Positions 1-5,122 of a stretch of 5,122 nt of DNA are shown one piece after another. The notes under the pieces were generated by a model, which saw only the letters and a program-made list of their open reading frames with translations, was not told the origin of the DNA and searched no databases. Position 1 is the first letter of the stretch. Each line of letters opens with the position of its first letter. The DNA is taken from NCBI GenBank assembly GCA_948467695.1, contig CAOKFJ010000158.1:1-5122 (forward strand). Direction: 5' to 3'. This stretch comes from an uncultured Allobaculum sp. GTDB lineage: Bacteria > Bacillota_I > Bacilli_A > Erysipelotrichales > Erysipelotrichaceae. The position numbers and the translations under genes are program-made.

Positions 1-10
1 GTTGCCAAAC
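1..10 (+). rRNA. rrf: Probable 3' end of a 5S rRNA gene (partial, cut by the window edge)
   Basis: The first ten bases, GTTGCCAAAC, can pair with the usual Firmicutes 5S rRNA 5' end (GTTTGGTGGC, allowing G-U), and 5S genes of this group often end in ...GCCAAGC or ...GCCAAAC. A strong intrinsic terminator begins only a few bases later, as is usual at the end of an rrn operon, and no reading frame explains these bases. The identification rests on ten bases plus context, so it is tentative. The main alternative is a tRNA whose encoded CCA end lies at bases 5-7. Confidence 0.45.
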
Positions 11-14
11 AGAG

Positions 15-60
15 AAGCTCCGAGCAATGAGTAATCAAAGCTCGGAGCTTTTTCTTTTTG
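15..60 (+). terminator. Strong rho-independent terminator, probably of an rrn operon
   Basis: A perfect 11-bp stem (AAGCTCCGAGC at 15-25 with GCTCGGAGCTT at 40-50) encloses a 14-base loop and is followed by TTTCTTTTTG. The T-tract lies only on the plus-strand side, so it ends transcription entering from the left edge and insulates the downstream gene from it. Confidence 0.9.
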
Positions 61-61
61 T

Positions 62-109
62 TTAGAAACAGATGTTTTCGAATATCTCTTCATTAGAAAA
101 TGTTCCGAA
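62..109. repeat. Imperfect direct repeat in the spacer before the femX-like gene
   Basis: Two similar blocks follow each other. TTAGAAA (62-68), ATGTT (72-76) and CGAA (79-82) recur in the same order as TTAGAAA (93-99), ATGTT (100-104) and CGAA (106-109). The copies differ by three extra bases and one substitution. The region is AT-rich and non-coding. The repeat could be a pair of binding sites or a small local duplication; no function is shown. Confidence 0.4.
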
Positions 110-142
110 AAAGATAAAACGGAGTTTGTCTTGATGTAATAA

Positions 143-171
143 GCGACAGTTAAATTACAAACAAGTAAAAT
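143..171 (+). promoter_or_regulatory. Candidate sigma-A promoter for the femX-like gene
   Basis: GCGACA (143-148, 4 of 6 to TTGACA) and TAAAAT (166-171, 5 of 6 to TATAAT) are 17 bases apart. A start near 178 would leave a leader of about 20 bases that contains the ribosome binding site. The region is AT-rich, so a chance match is possible; TTGTCT at 126-131 with TTAAAT at 150-155 is a weaker alternative. Confidence 0.35.
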
Positions 172-197
172 CCATTTTTTGAAAGAGGAAGATTGAA

Positions 198-1469
198 ATG
201 TTGAAAGCACGAGAACTATCCGGATTGGAATTTGAAGACTTTGCAAAACAGCATTCTCTCCAGAATTTATGGCAGTCGCCAATGATGGCAGCGATGCAGA
301 AAGACTGCGGTAAGACAACGGTGTATGTGGGTGTCTTCGATGAGAATTACCCTGAAGAGCTTATCGGAGCTAGCCTGTTCATATATGAACCTGCTCATTT
401 TGGAATGCGCATGGTGCGAAGTCCGCGCGGTCCGCTGATGAGGCAATGCGATGAAGAAACCATGACTAGCGTACTTGAAGCGTTTGTTTCTTATTTGAAA
501 ACGAAGAACGTTCTCTACTGGAGAGCGGATCCGTATATTCCCTATCAGCATCACGATCTGCAGGGAAATCCGGAAGGTAGCGTAGAGAAGACGATTATCG
601 ATGTGTTTTCCAAAGCTGGATTTCATCATGATGGATTCACGATCGGTCTTGATCCGACACAAGAGCCGCGCTGGATGCACGTTGTCAATGTAAGCAAAGA
701 GGAACCGCTCAATCTGCTTGATCAGTTTAGTCGCAAAGCTCGCCGCAATATCAAAGCGGCGCAAGAGATGAGTGTTCAAATTCATGAGCTGGATGAAAGC
801 ACTCTTGATATTGTCGATCGGATTCTGGAAGAGACAAGCCGGCGAAAAGGGTTTGTATGGCGGGATCACGACTATCATCGGCGCTTGTACCGCACTTTTG
901 CGATGGATGGCGCGATGAAGTTTCTCTGTGCCTCGATCGATTTAAAGCCCTATCGTTCAAGACTTGAAGCGGATCGCAGCGAAGCGTTAAGCATGCTGAG
1001 AGAAACGGAAGAACATCTGCTTGAGATGCCATCAAAGAAAATGCTCAATCGTCGAGCGGCTTTGGAAGATAAAATACGAGCGCTCGATAAAAGGATCGAT
1101 CACGCAAGAGAACTCGCAGACAAAGATGACGATCATCAGATTATGCTTGCGGCAGGACTGTTCTTTACATATGGAGATGAAGTTTTGTGTTTGATGAGCG
1201 GAGAGAGCGAAGGGGCTGAAGAGTTCTTTGGCTTGTACGCGCTACACTGGCATATGATGAGATACAGTCTCGAACACCAGAAAAGCCGATACAACTTTTA
1301 TGGAATCTCGGGGGATTTTACTCCAGACGCCCAGGATGCCGGAGTGTTTTCATATAAAAAGGGTTTTGGAGGAGAAGTGATCGAACTGCCAGGAGTTTTT
1401 GAGCGTCCGATCGCTAGAGGACGGTATGCGGCATATCGTCTCCTAAAGAAAGTCCGTCAGATCGTCTAG
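198..1469 (+). CDS. FemA/FemX/MurM-family peptidoglycan-branching aminoacyltransferase
   Basis: The 423-residue product fits the FemABX family, which transfers amino acids from aminoacyl-tRNA to the stem-peptide lysine of lipid II or of a growing cross-bridge on the inner face of the membrane. Visible signatures are FSRKARRNIKAA (177-188), the highly charged helical stretch at about 250-310 that matches the family's coiled-coil arm, and the C-terminal block NFYGISGDF (366-374) followed by FSYKKGFGGEVIELPG (384-399). Length is normal for the family (about 400-430), and there is no signal peptide or membrane segment, as expected for a cytosolic, membrane-peripheral enzyme. The start is supported by AGAGGAAG (184-191) six bases upstream. 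The gene stands alone between two terminators. The added amino acid cannot be read from sequence, so no specific symbol (femA, femX, murM) is assigned. Confidence 0.92.
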   Translation: MLKARELSGLEFEDFAKQHSLQNLWQSPMMAAMQKDCGKTTVYVGVFDENYPEELIGASLFIYEPAHFGMRMVRSPRGPLMRQCDEETMTSVLEAFVSYLKTKNVLYWRADPYIPYQHHDLQGNPEGSVEKTIIDVFSKAGFHHDGFTIGLDPTQEPRWMHVVNVSKEEPLNLLDQFSRKARRNIKAAQEMSVQIHELDESTLDIVDRILEETSRRKGFVWRDHDYHRRLYRTFAMDGAMKFLCASIDLKPYRSRLEADRSEALSMLRETEEHLLEMPSKKMLNRRAALEDKIRALDKRIDHARELADKDDDHQIMLAAGLFFTYGDEVLCLMSGESEGAEEFFGLYALHWHMMRYSLEHQKSRYNFYGISGDFTPDAQDAGVFSYKKGFGGEVIELPGVFERPIARGRYAAYRLLKKVRQIV

Positions 1470-1518
1470 CCAGACGAATTTTGCAGGAGGGAATTCATTC
1501 GCCAGAGAAATCAATAGA

Positions 1519-1575
1519 AAAACAGACAGGCAGCTCTTGCGACCATGCGGATACACGTTGCTGCCTGTCTGTTTT
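1519..1575. terminator. Long-stem, probably bidirectional terminator between convergent genes
   Basis: A perfect 16-bp inverted repeat (1519-1534 with 1560-1575, core ACAGACAGGCAGC / GCTGCCTGTCTGT) surrounds a 25-base loop. The right arm ends in TTTT on the plus strand. On the minus strand the hairpin is followed by a run of five T then CTATT. It lies 50 bases after the femX-like stop and about 90 bases after the amylase stop on the other strand, so it can serve both. The rest of 1470-1667 shows nothing else beyond a 6-bp inverted repeat, GCTGCC 1622-1627 with GGCAGC 1651-1656. Confidence 0.85.
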
Positions 1576-1667
1576 GTATACGTGAATTATAGAAGTGTAT
1601 CTTGTAGAGGCGAGATATGAAGCTGCCGAAGAAATGAGAAATGACAGTATGGCAGCAAGCCGATACT

Positions 1668-3122
1668 TTACTCGTTCAATGCTTTCATCATCGTCCTATA
1701 GTCCTCTTCAAGGATATAGACCGTTACGTTGCCTTCCGGGCAGGTGAAATCAGCTGTTCCGTTCTCATCGGTCACGACTTTATGATCCGGCCAGTTGATG
1801 TCAACAAACGTTCTGTTCGCAAGGGACAGGTCGTCAATGCGTCTGGATTTCCAGTCGCCGATCGAGGCGATAACGATTACGGGATGTTCCCCGGGGGCAA
1901 GCCAGCATGTTTTGTGCGGATCATCATCATTGAAATCGACGATGTCTCCCGAGAGCAGATTTTTACGGATCCAGATCATTTTTTCCAGATTAGGCACGGG
2001 CTGTTTCTGATCGTGAGGTATGCCGTAAAGATCGCCATAGAAGACGCAGGGATATTTGCAGTCGCGAAGCAGAAGCAGTGTATAGCTGATCGGTTTGAAC
2101 CAGTCGTCTACCCAGGAGTACAACGCCTGTCCGGGCTGCGTGTCGTGGTTGTCGCTGAAGACGCAGGCATATTCGGGTTCGCGCTGAGCGAGAGTGCCGT
2201 CAAATACTTTACGCAGATCGCTTCCCTGCGCATTTGTGGAAATCTGACTGAGCCTGTAGTGAAGAGGGACGTCGAAGAGAAGCATGCAGTGTCCGCTGTC
2301 TTTGAGATACTGCACAAGTTCGTTTGTATCAGCGCTCCAGTATTCGCCTACAGCGAACTCCGGGTGATTTCCATATTCTTTCATCTTTTTCAGCCACCCA
2401 AGATAGAAGCGGGCATCAATGCTTTTGATGGCATCCAGGCGAAAACCGTCTACACCGGAAATGTCGGTATACCAGATACCCCAGCGATACAGTTCTTCGA
2501 CGACTTCTGGGACGGAAAAATCGATGTCGTTTCCCATGATGTAGTCGAAGTTTCCCTGTTCGTTGGATACACGATCAGACCATTCTTTTCCCTCGAATTT
2601 GAGGATATGGTTCTGACCGTTGTTCTGGTCAAAATCGGTGCCGGTAAAATGCGAGGCGTTCCATTCAAAATCAGAGTACTTGTTATTCCTTTCCGGAAAG
2701 GTGAATCTGGTCCACACCTGTACGTCATAGTAATCACCATCATGCTGCATGCGGTTGTGTCCCTGCACATTGACCGCTCGTGTATGCTCCGTCTGATCGC
2801 CGCCCATCATATGGTTGAGGACAATGTCCGCGAGTACGCGAATGCCTTGTGTATGGAGAGCTTTGATCGATTCAAGATATTCTTCCTTTGATCCGTATTT
2901 GGTTTCCACACTGCCTTTTGAACAGAATTCACCCAGATCATAATGGTCATATACACCATAGCCAACATCGTATCCTCCGCCGTTTCCTTTATAGGCAGGC
3001 GGCATCCATACCATTGTCACTCCCATGTGCGCTAGATGCTCGGCATCGCGAGAGAGGTCGTTCCAAAGTTCATGGTTCTCATCGAGGTACCATTCAAAGT
3101 ACTGCATGAGGGTTTCGTTCAT
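1668..3122 (-). CDS. amyA: Cytoplasmic alpha-amylase, GH13 (subfamily 5-like, AmyA type)
   Basis: The 484-residue product hydrolyses internal alpha-1,4 bonds of starch, glycogen or maltodextrins. It resembles E. coli cytoplasmic AmyA and Bacillus liquefying amylases throughout, beginning with MQYFEWY (6-12) and MVWMPPAYKG (37-46). The four GH13 regions are intact: DIVLNH (99-104); GFRLDAIK (226-233) with nucleophile D230; AVGEYW (257-262) with acid/base E260; and FSDNHD (322-327) with transition-state stabiliser D327. NDIDFSVPEVVEE (198-210) matches the calcium-site region of the Bacillus enzymes. There is no signal peptide, so the enzyme should act on internal glycogen or imported dextrins. 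AAAGGAG (minus strand, 3132-3138) nine bases before the ATG supports the start. No sugar transporter or regulator gene is adjacent; the gene is monocistronic within the window. Confidence 0.96.
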   Translation of the reverse strand: MNETLMQYFEWYLDENHELWNDLSRDAEHLAHMGVTMVWMPPAYKGNGGGYDVGYGVYDHYDLGEFCSKGSVETKYGSKEEYLESIKALHTQGIRVLADIVLNHMMGGDQTEHTRAVNVQGHNRMQHDGDYYDVQVWTRFTFPERNNKYSDFEWNASHFTGTDFDQNNGQNHILKFEGKEWSDRVSNEQGNFDYIMGNDIDFSVPEVVEELYRWGIWYTDISGVDGFRLDAIKSIDARFYLGWLKKMKEYGNHPEFAVGEYWSADTNELVQYLKDSGHCMLLFDVPLHYRLSQISTNAQGSDLRKVFDGTLAQREPEYACVFSDNHDTQPGQALYSWVDDWFKPISYTLLLLRDCKYPCVFYGDLYGIPHDQKQPVPNLEKMIWIRKNLLSGDIVDFNDDDPHKTCWLAPGEHPVIVIASIGDWKSRRIDDLSLANRTFVDINWPDHKVVTDENGTADFTCPEGNVTVYILEEDYRTMMKALNE

Positions 3123-3147
3123 AATCTGATTCTCCTTTGATGGACAG

Positions 3148-3176
3148 ATTTTATGTCATCGGGATTTAGTTCGGAA
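3148..3176 (-). promoter_or_regulatory. Candidate amylase promoter
   Basis: Read on the minus strand, TAAAAT (3153 down to 3148, 5 of 6 to consensus) lies 17 bases after TTCCGA (3176 to 3171, only 3 of 6). Transcription would begin near 3141, just before the AAAGGAG site, giving a leader of about 20 bases. The poor -35 would suit a promoter that needs an activator, but the call is weak. Confidence 0.3.
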
Positions 3177-3202
3177 TTGTTTTACACAGTTTTTTGTGAC
3201 AA

Positions 3203-3300
3203 TCCAATAATATTCCAAAACCGATCTGTTTCGGATTGGAAAATCACCTGCGTTTAGAATGCGCTATGCTGTTTGGAATGGCGCGGACGCTGCAATCCAA
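3203..3300. promoter_or_regulatory. Cluster of TCCAA/TTGGA boxes with nested dyads (possible operator region)
   Basis: Five copies of one pentamer occur within 98 bases: TCCAA at 3203-3207, 3214-3218 and 3296-3300, and its reverse complement TTGGA at 3236-3240 and 3273-3277. The 10-mer CAATCCAATA is exactly repeated at 3200-3209 and 3293-3302, and ATTCCAAA (3212-3219) recurs inverted at 3272-3279. Within the cluster, TTCCAA (3213-3218) and CCGA (3221-3224) pair with TCGG (3231-3234) and TTGGAA (3236-3241). The cluster lies about 30-150 bases upstream of the predicted amylase promoter. No known operator consensus is recognised; a catabolite-type cre site was looked for and not found. Confidence 0.4.
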
Positions 3301-3567
3301 TATCCGGCATGGATTTGAATAGTGATCTGTCAAAATTGTCCCATTGCCTGTATGTATGGTGCGTTTGTTGCAATCGGGCGGGGAATCCGTCAAACTATGA
3401 AAACAGAAATCAGCAATAGATATTCAGAAATACAGAAGACGATGCGTCTTTTTCAAATTGCAGAAAACAGGCGCAGGGGATCATGAAGAAAAGAGGATGG
3501 CGATGAGAAGTCAGTATGCCGCAGGGGATACCTTTGACAGAATAGAGACAGGAGCTTTGCGGCGCGT
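3301..3567. other. Permease-proximal part of the divergent spacer, with three ATGA-linked mini-frames
   Basis: No gene of normal size is present. Frames of 29 codons (3397-3486), 7 codons (3483-3506) and 22 codons (3503-3571) follow one another, each stop overlapping the next start in the form ATGA; the last overlaps the permease start in the same way. The third frame has a good ribosome binding site, AGAGGA at 3492-3497, five bases from its ATG. The first has none worth the name, and the purine run before the second (3475-3480) is only two bases away. None of the peptides is recognised. They may be leader frames that couple translation to the permease, remnants of a decayed upstream gene, or chance. 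I see no convincing promoter for the permease here. Confidence 0.35.
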
Positions 3568-4305
3568 ATGAAAAAAACAGTAAAAGAATGGGCTGCATTT
3601 CTGGTGATTCTGTTTGGCGCATGGACGCTTCTTGCGTTGTGTATGGATAATGCGCTTGTCTGTCCCGCGCCATGGCAGACATTAGAACAGATGCTGATAC
3701 AAGTGCAGAAGCCGACGTTCTTTCTTACAATCGGCACGACCATTCTTCGAGCCATGGAAGCCCTCGGACTATCCTTTATAGTCGGGGTTCTGGTCGCTTT
3801 TGTGTCGGCGTTTTATTCGTGGTGCAGCGGTTTTTTCAACCGCCTTGTATCGCTTGTCCAGACGGTTCCAAACGTCTGCTACATTATTCTTCTTCTGTTC
3901 TGGACCAGTCGTGAACAAACCGTTGTTCTGACCGGTTTCTTCCTGCTGTTTCCGCTGATCTACCGCACGATTTATGAAGAACTGCTGAGTTTGCAGAAAC
4001 GCTTTGAACCGGTGTGGACGATTTATCCGCAGCCTGCGTGGGTGCGCATGGTAAAAATCTGTCTGCCAATGCTTAAACCAGCTTTTCTTTCTGCGCTCAA
4101 AAGCGCTTCGTCGCTGGCGTTCAAAGTCTGTGTAACCAGCGAAATCCTGACCGGGATAACGCCCGGTATCGGCAGAAGTCTGCAGACCGCGCGTCTGGAT
4201 CTCAATCCTGCAGGCGTTCTTGGATGGAGCATCTGGCTGATTCTGCTTGTCTTTATTTTTGAAAAACTCTGGAACGCGCTTATCTCGTTTGTGTTTGGCG
4301 AGTGA
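3568..4305 (+). CDS. ABC transporter permease, NitT/TauT (BPD_transp_1) type, no partner genes in view
   Basis: The 245-residue product resembles the inner-membrane permeases of nitrate/taurine/thiamine-precursor-type importers and has their usual length. Hydrophobic segments lie near residues 8-28, 65-84, 97-112, 118-134, 178-192 and 216-231. The cytoplasmic loop that docks the ATPase is recognisable at about 147-167, ending in ICLP (164-167). However, its hallmark EAA is replaced by PVW (148-150) and its conserved glycine by proline (P154), an unusual form. Neither an ATPase nor a substrate-binding protein is encoded nearby, although such genes are normally in one operon. The start is the first possible one after an in-frame stop at 3535-3537. 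Its AGGAG (3550-3554) is 13 bases away, longer than optimal, and the ATG overlaps the stop of a 22-codon frame. Substrate unknown. Confidence 0.85.
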   Translation: MKKTVKEWAAFLVILFGAWTLLALCMDNALVCPAPWQTLEQMLIQVQKPTFFLTIGTTILRAMEALGLSFIVGVLVAFVSAFYSWCSGFFNRLVSLVQTVPNVCYIILLLFWTSREQTVVLTGFFLLFPLIYRTIYEELLSLQKRFEPVWTIYPQPAWVRMVKICLPMLKPAFLSALKSASSLAFKVCVTSEILTGITPGIGRSLQTARLDLNPAGVLGWSIWLILLVFIFEKLWNALISFVFGE

Positions 4306-4322
4306 TTTCGCTTTCCTTTTTT
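4297..4322 (+). terminator. Weak possible terminator overlapping the permease stop
   Basis: GCGA (4298-4301) pairs with TCGC (4308-4311) around a six-base loop, followed by TTTCCTTTTTT (4312-4322). The T-rich tail is good but the stem is only four or five pairs, so readthrough into the glycosyltransferase is likely if this functions at all. Confidence 0.3.
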
Positions 4323-4409
4323 ACATACTGTGCATTGTCGTGCCAAATCGGAATTGATCGCAAGGCGATGTGCTTAAATATCTAAGATTATCTGCGTTCT
4401 CTATGAGAT

Positions 4410-4457
4410 GCACAGCTGAATCAAATCTTTGTTCGGTTCGCGCAGTGAGCACTGTGC
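4410..4457 (+). other. Inverted repeats in the permease-glycosyltransferase spacer
   Basis: GCACAG (4410-4415) can pair with CTGTGC (4452-4457), which is followed by TTTTC. A tighter dyad, CAGTG AG CACTG (4443-4454), overlaps its right arm and has only a two-base centre, so it would be a protein site and not a hairpin. Either could mark regulation of the downstream gene about 40 bases away. The remainder of 4306-4496 contains no convincing promoter or gene. Confidence 0.25.
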
Positions 4458-4496
4458 TTTTCGGTATGCGATCCGCTAAAGAGAAAAGGAGAAATT

Positions 4497-5122
4497 ATGC
4501 CTCTGGTTTCCATTCTTGTCCCGGTATACAACGTGGAAAAATACCTCGATCGCTGCATGGAAAGTCTGCTTGGGCAGACAATGCCTGATCTGGAAGTCAT
4601 TCTGATCAACGACGGCAGCACGGATAGTTCGCCCGTAAAAGCGGCAGAATATGTCCGCAAGGATCCCCGCGTCCATTTGTATTCATACTCGAATTCGGGC
4701 ATATCCAAAACGCGCAACCGCGCGCTTTCTAAAGCATCGGGCAAGTATGTAATGTTTGTGGACAGCGATGATTTCGTGGAAAAAGACATGCTTGAAACGA
4801 TGATCAAAGAAATGGAAGCGAGAGATCTGGATGTGATTCAGTGCGGCTTTGTCATGGATTTCGGTCCGGTTCCATTTTTCCGTCAGAACACCGGACGCGT
4901 GGATTTCACGACTGTTGAAGCTATGCATGCATTAGTGAATGAAAAGCGTCTCAACAACTATCCATGGGGAAAACTGTATCTGCGTTCCTGCTTCGATAAT
5001 GTCCGCTTTCCGGAAAATCTGCCGGGATTTGAAGATACCTGCACGATTTTTCAGGCGATCGCCAACAGTCGCAAAACCGGAACGATACCCAACCGCTTCT
5101 ATCACTACGTACAGCGCAGCGG
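4497..5122 (+). CDS. Family 2 glycosyltransferase, N-terminal part (runs off the right edge)
   Basis: The open frame gives 208 complete codons with no stop before the window ends. It has the GT-A fold signatures of GT2 enzymes that transfer sugars from nucleotide donors to surface glycans or lipid-linked carriers: VSILVPVYNVEKYL (4-17), the UDP-binding INDGSTD (37-43), GISKTRNRAL (68-77), and the metal-binding DXD in FVDSDDF (87-93). PWGKLY (156-161) and GFEDT (177-181, with the likely catalytic-base E179-D180 pair) match the conserved acceptor-side motifs of WcaA/EpsJ-like members. Family members are usually about 300-350 residues, so roughly a third is missing. AAAGGAG (4485-4491) five bases before the ATG fixes the start. 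Donor and acceptor cannot be deduced. It lies 191 bases after the permease, so it may have its own promoter and head a surface-glycan operon to the right. Confidence 0.93.
   Translation, partial: MPLVSILVPVYNVEKYLDRCMESLLGQTMPDLEVILINDGSTDSSPVKAAEYVRKDPRVHLYSYSNSGISKTRNRALSKASGKYVMFVDSDDFVEKDMLETMIKEMEARDLDVIQCGFVMDFGPVPFFRQNTGRVDFTTVEAMHALVNEKRLNNYPWGKLYLRSCFDNVRFPENLPGFEDTCTIFQAIANSRKTGTIPNRFYHYVQRS

Noticed and set aside
267..878. 203-codon minus-strand open frame
   Set aside because: It is antisense to the well-supported FemABX gene, its product is unrecognised, and it has no supporting context.
1641..2891. 416-codon plus-strand open frame
   Set aside because: It lies entirely opposite the amylase, which has all four GH13 catalytic regions intact and a good ribosome binding site. 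The antisense product shows no recognisable motif, and long antisense frames are common opposite genes of this composition.
3141..3300. Catabolite-repression (cre) site for CcpA upstream of the amylase
   Set aside because: A cre site would be expected for this gene, but nothing close to the TGWAANCGNTNWCA pattern is present. The near-palindrome AAACCGATCTGTTT (3218-3231) has the wrong centre and flanks.
3453..3755. Overlapping minus-strand frames of 90-100 codons across the permease start
   Set aside because: They are antisense to the permease, have no family features and lack a plausible translation start signal.
4370..4588. 72-codon plus-strand frame starting with GTG
   Set aside because: It overlaps the glycosyltransferase start in another frame, has no ribosome binding site and gives a low-complexity, unrecognised product.
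1..5122. CRISPR array, insertion sequence, integrase or phage genes
   Set aside because: No regularly spaced repeats, transposase or integrase frames, terminal inverted repeats or target-site duplications were seen.

Overview
The window looks like chromosomal DNA of a Bacillota (Firmicutes) bacterium. The evidence is purine-rich AGGAG-type ribosome binding sites before the genes, a FemA/FemX-type peptidoglycan branching enzyme, a cytoplasmic GH13 alpha-amylase of the Bacillus/E. coli AmyA kind and U-tailed intrinsic terminators. I see no genus-level marker. A mid-GC gut-type lineage such as the Erysipelotrichia or Clostridia would fit, but that is a guess.

Layout. Bases 1-10 look like the last nucleotides of a 5S rRNA gene and are followed at once by a strong intrinsic terminator, so the left edge is probably the end of an rrn operon. 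A spacer with an imperfect direct repeat and a weak promoter leads to a FemA/FemX/MurM-like aminoacyltransferase (198-1469, +). A long-stem, probably bidirectional terminator (1519-1575) separates it from a convergent intracellular alpha-amylase (1668-3122, -). A 445-base divergent spacer follows. Its amylase side holds five copies of the pentamer TCCAA/TTGGA and a hairpin-like dyad; its other side holds three very short reading frames joined to each other and to the next gene by ATGA stop/start overlaps. Next come a NitT/TauT-type ABC permease (3568-4305, +) without a recognisable ATPase or binding protein in the window, a spacer of about 190 bases, and the N-terminal two thirds or so of a family 2 glycosyltransferase (4497 to the right edge, +).

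How the genes relate. FemX-like and GT2 enzymes are both cell-envelope functions: one adds amino acids to the lipid II stem peptide, the other probably builds a surface glycan. The amylase degrades internal or imported alpha-glucans. The permease belongs to a small-molecule importer whose substrate cannot be read from this sequence. The genes lie in several separate transcription units and do not form an obvious pathway. I found no CRISPR array, insertion sequence, phage gene or defence system. The most unusual structures are the pentamer cluster and the ATGA-linked mini-frames, both in the amylase-permease spacer, and the partnerless permease with its altered EAA loop.
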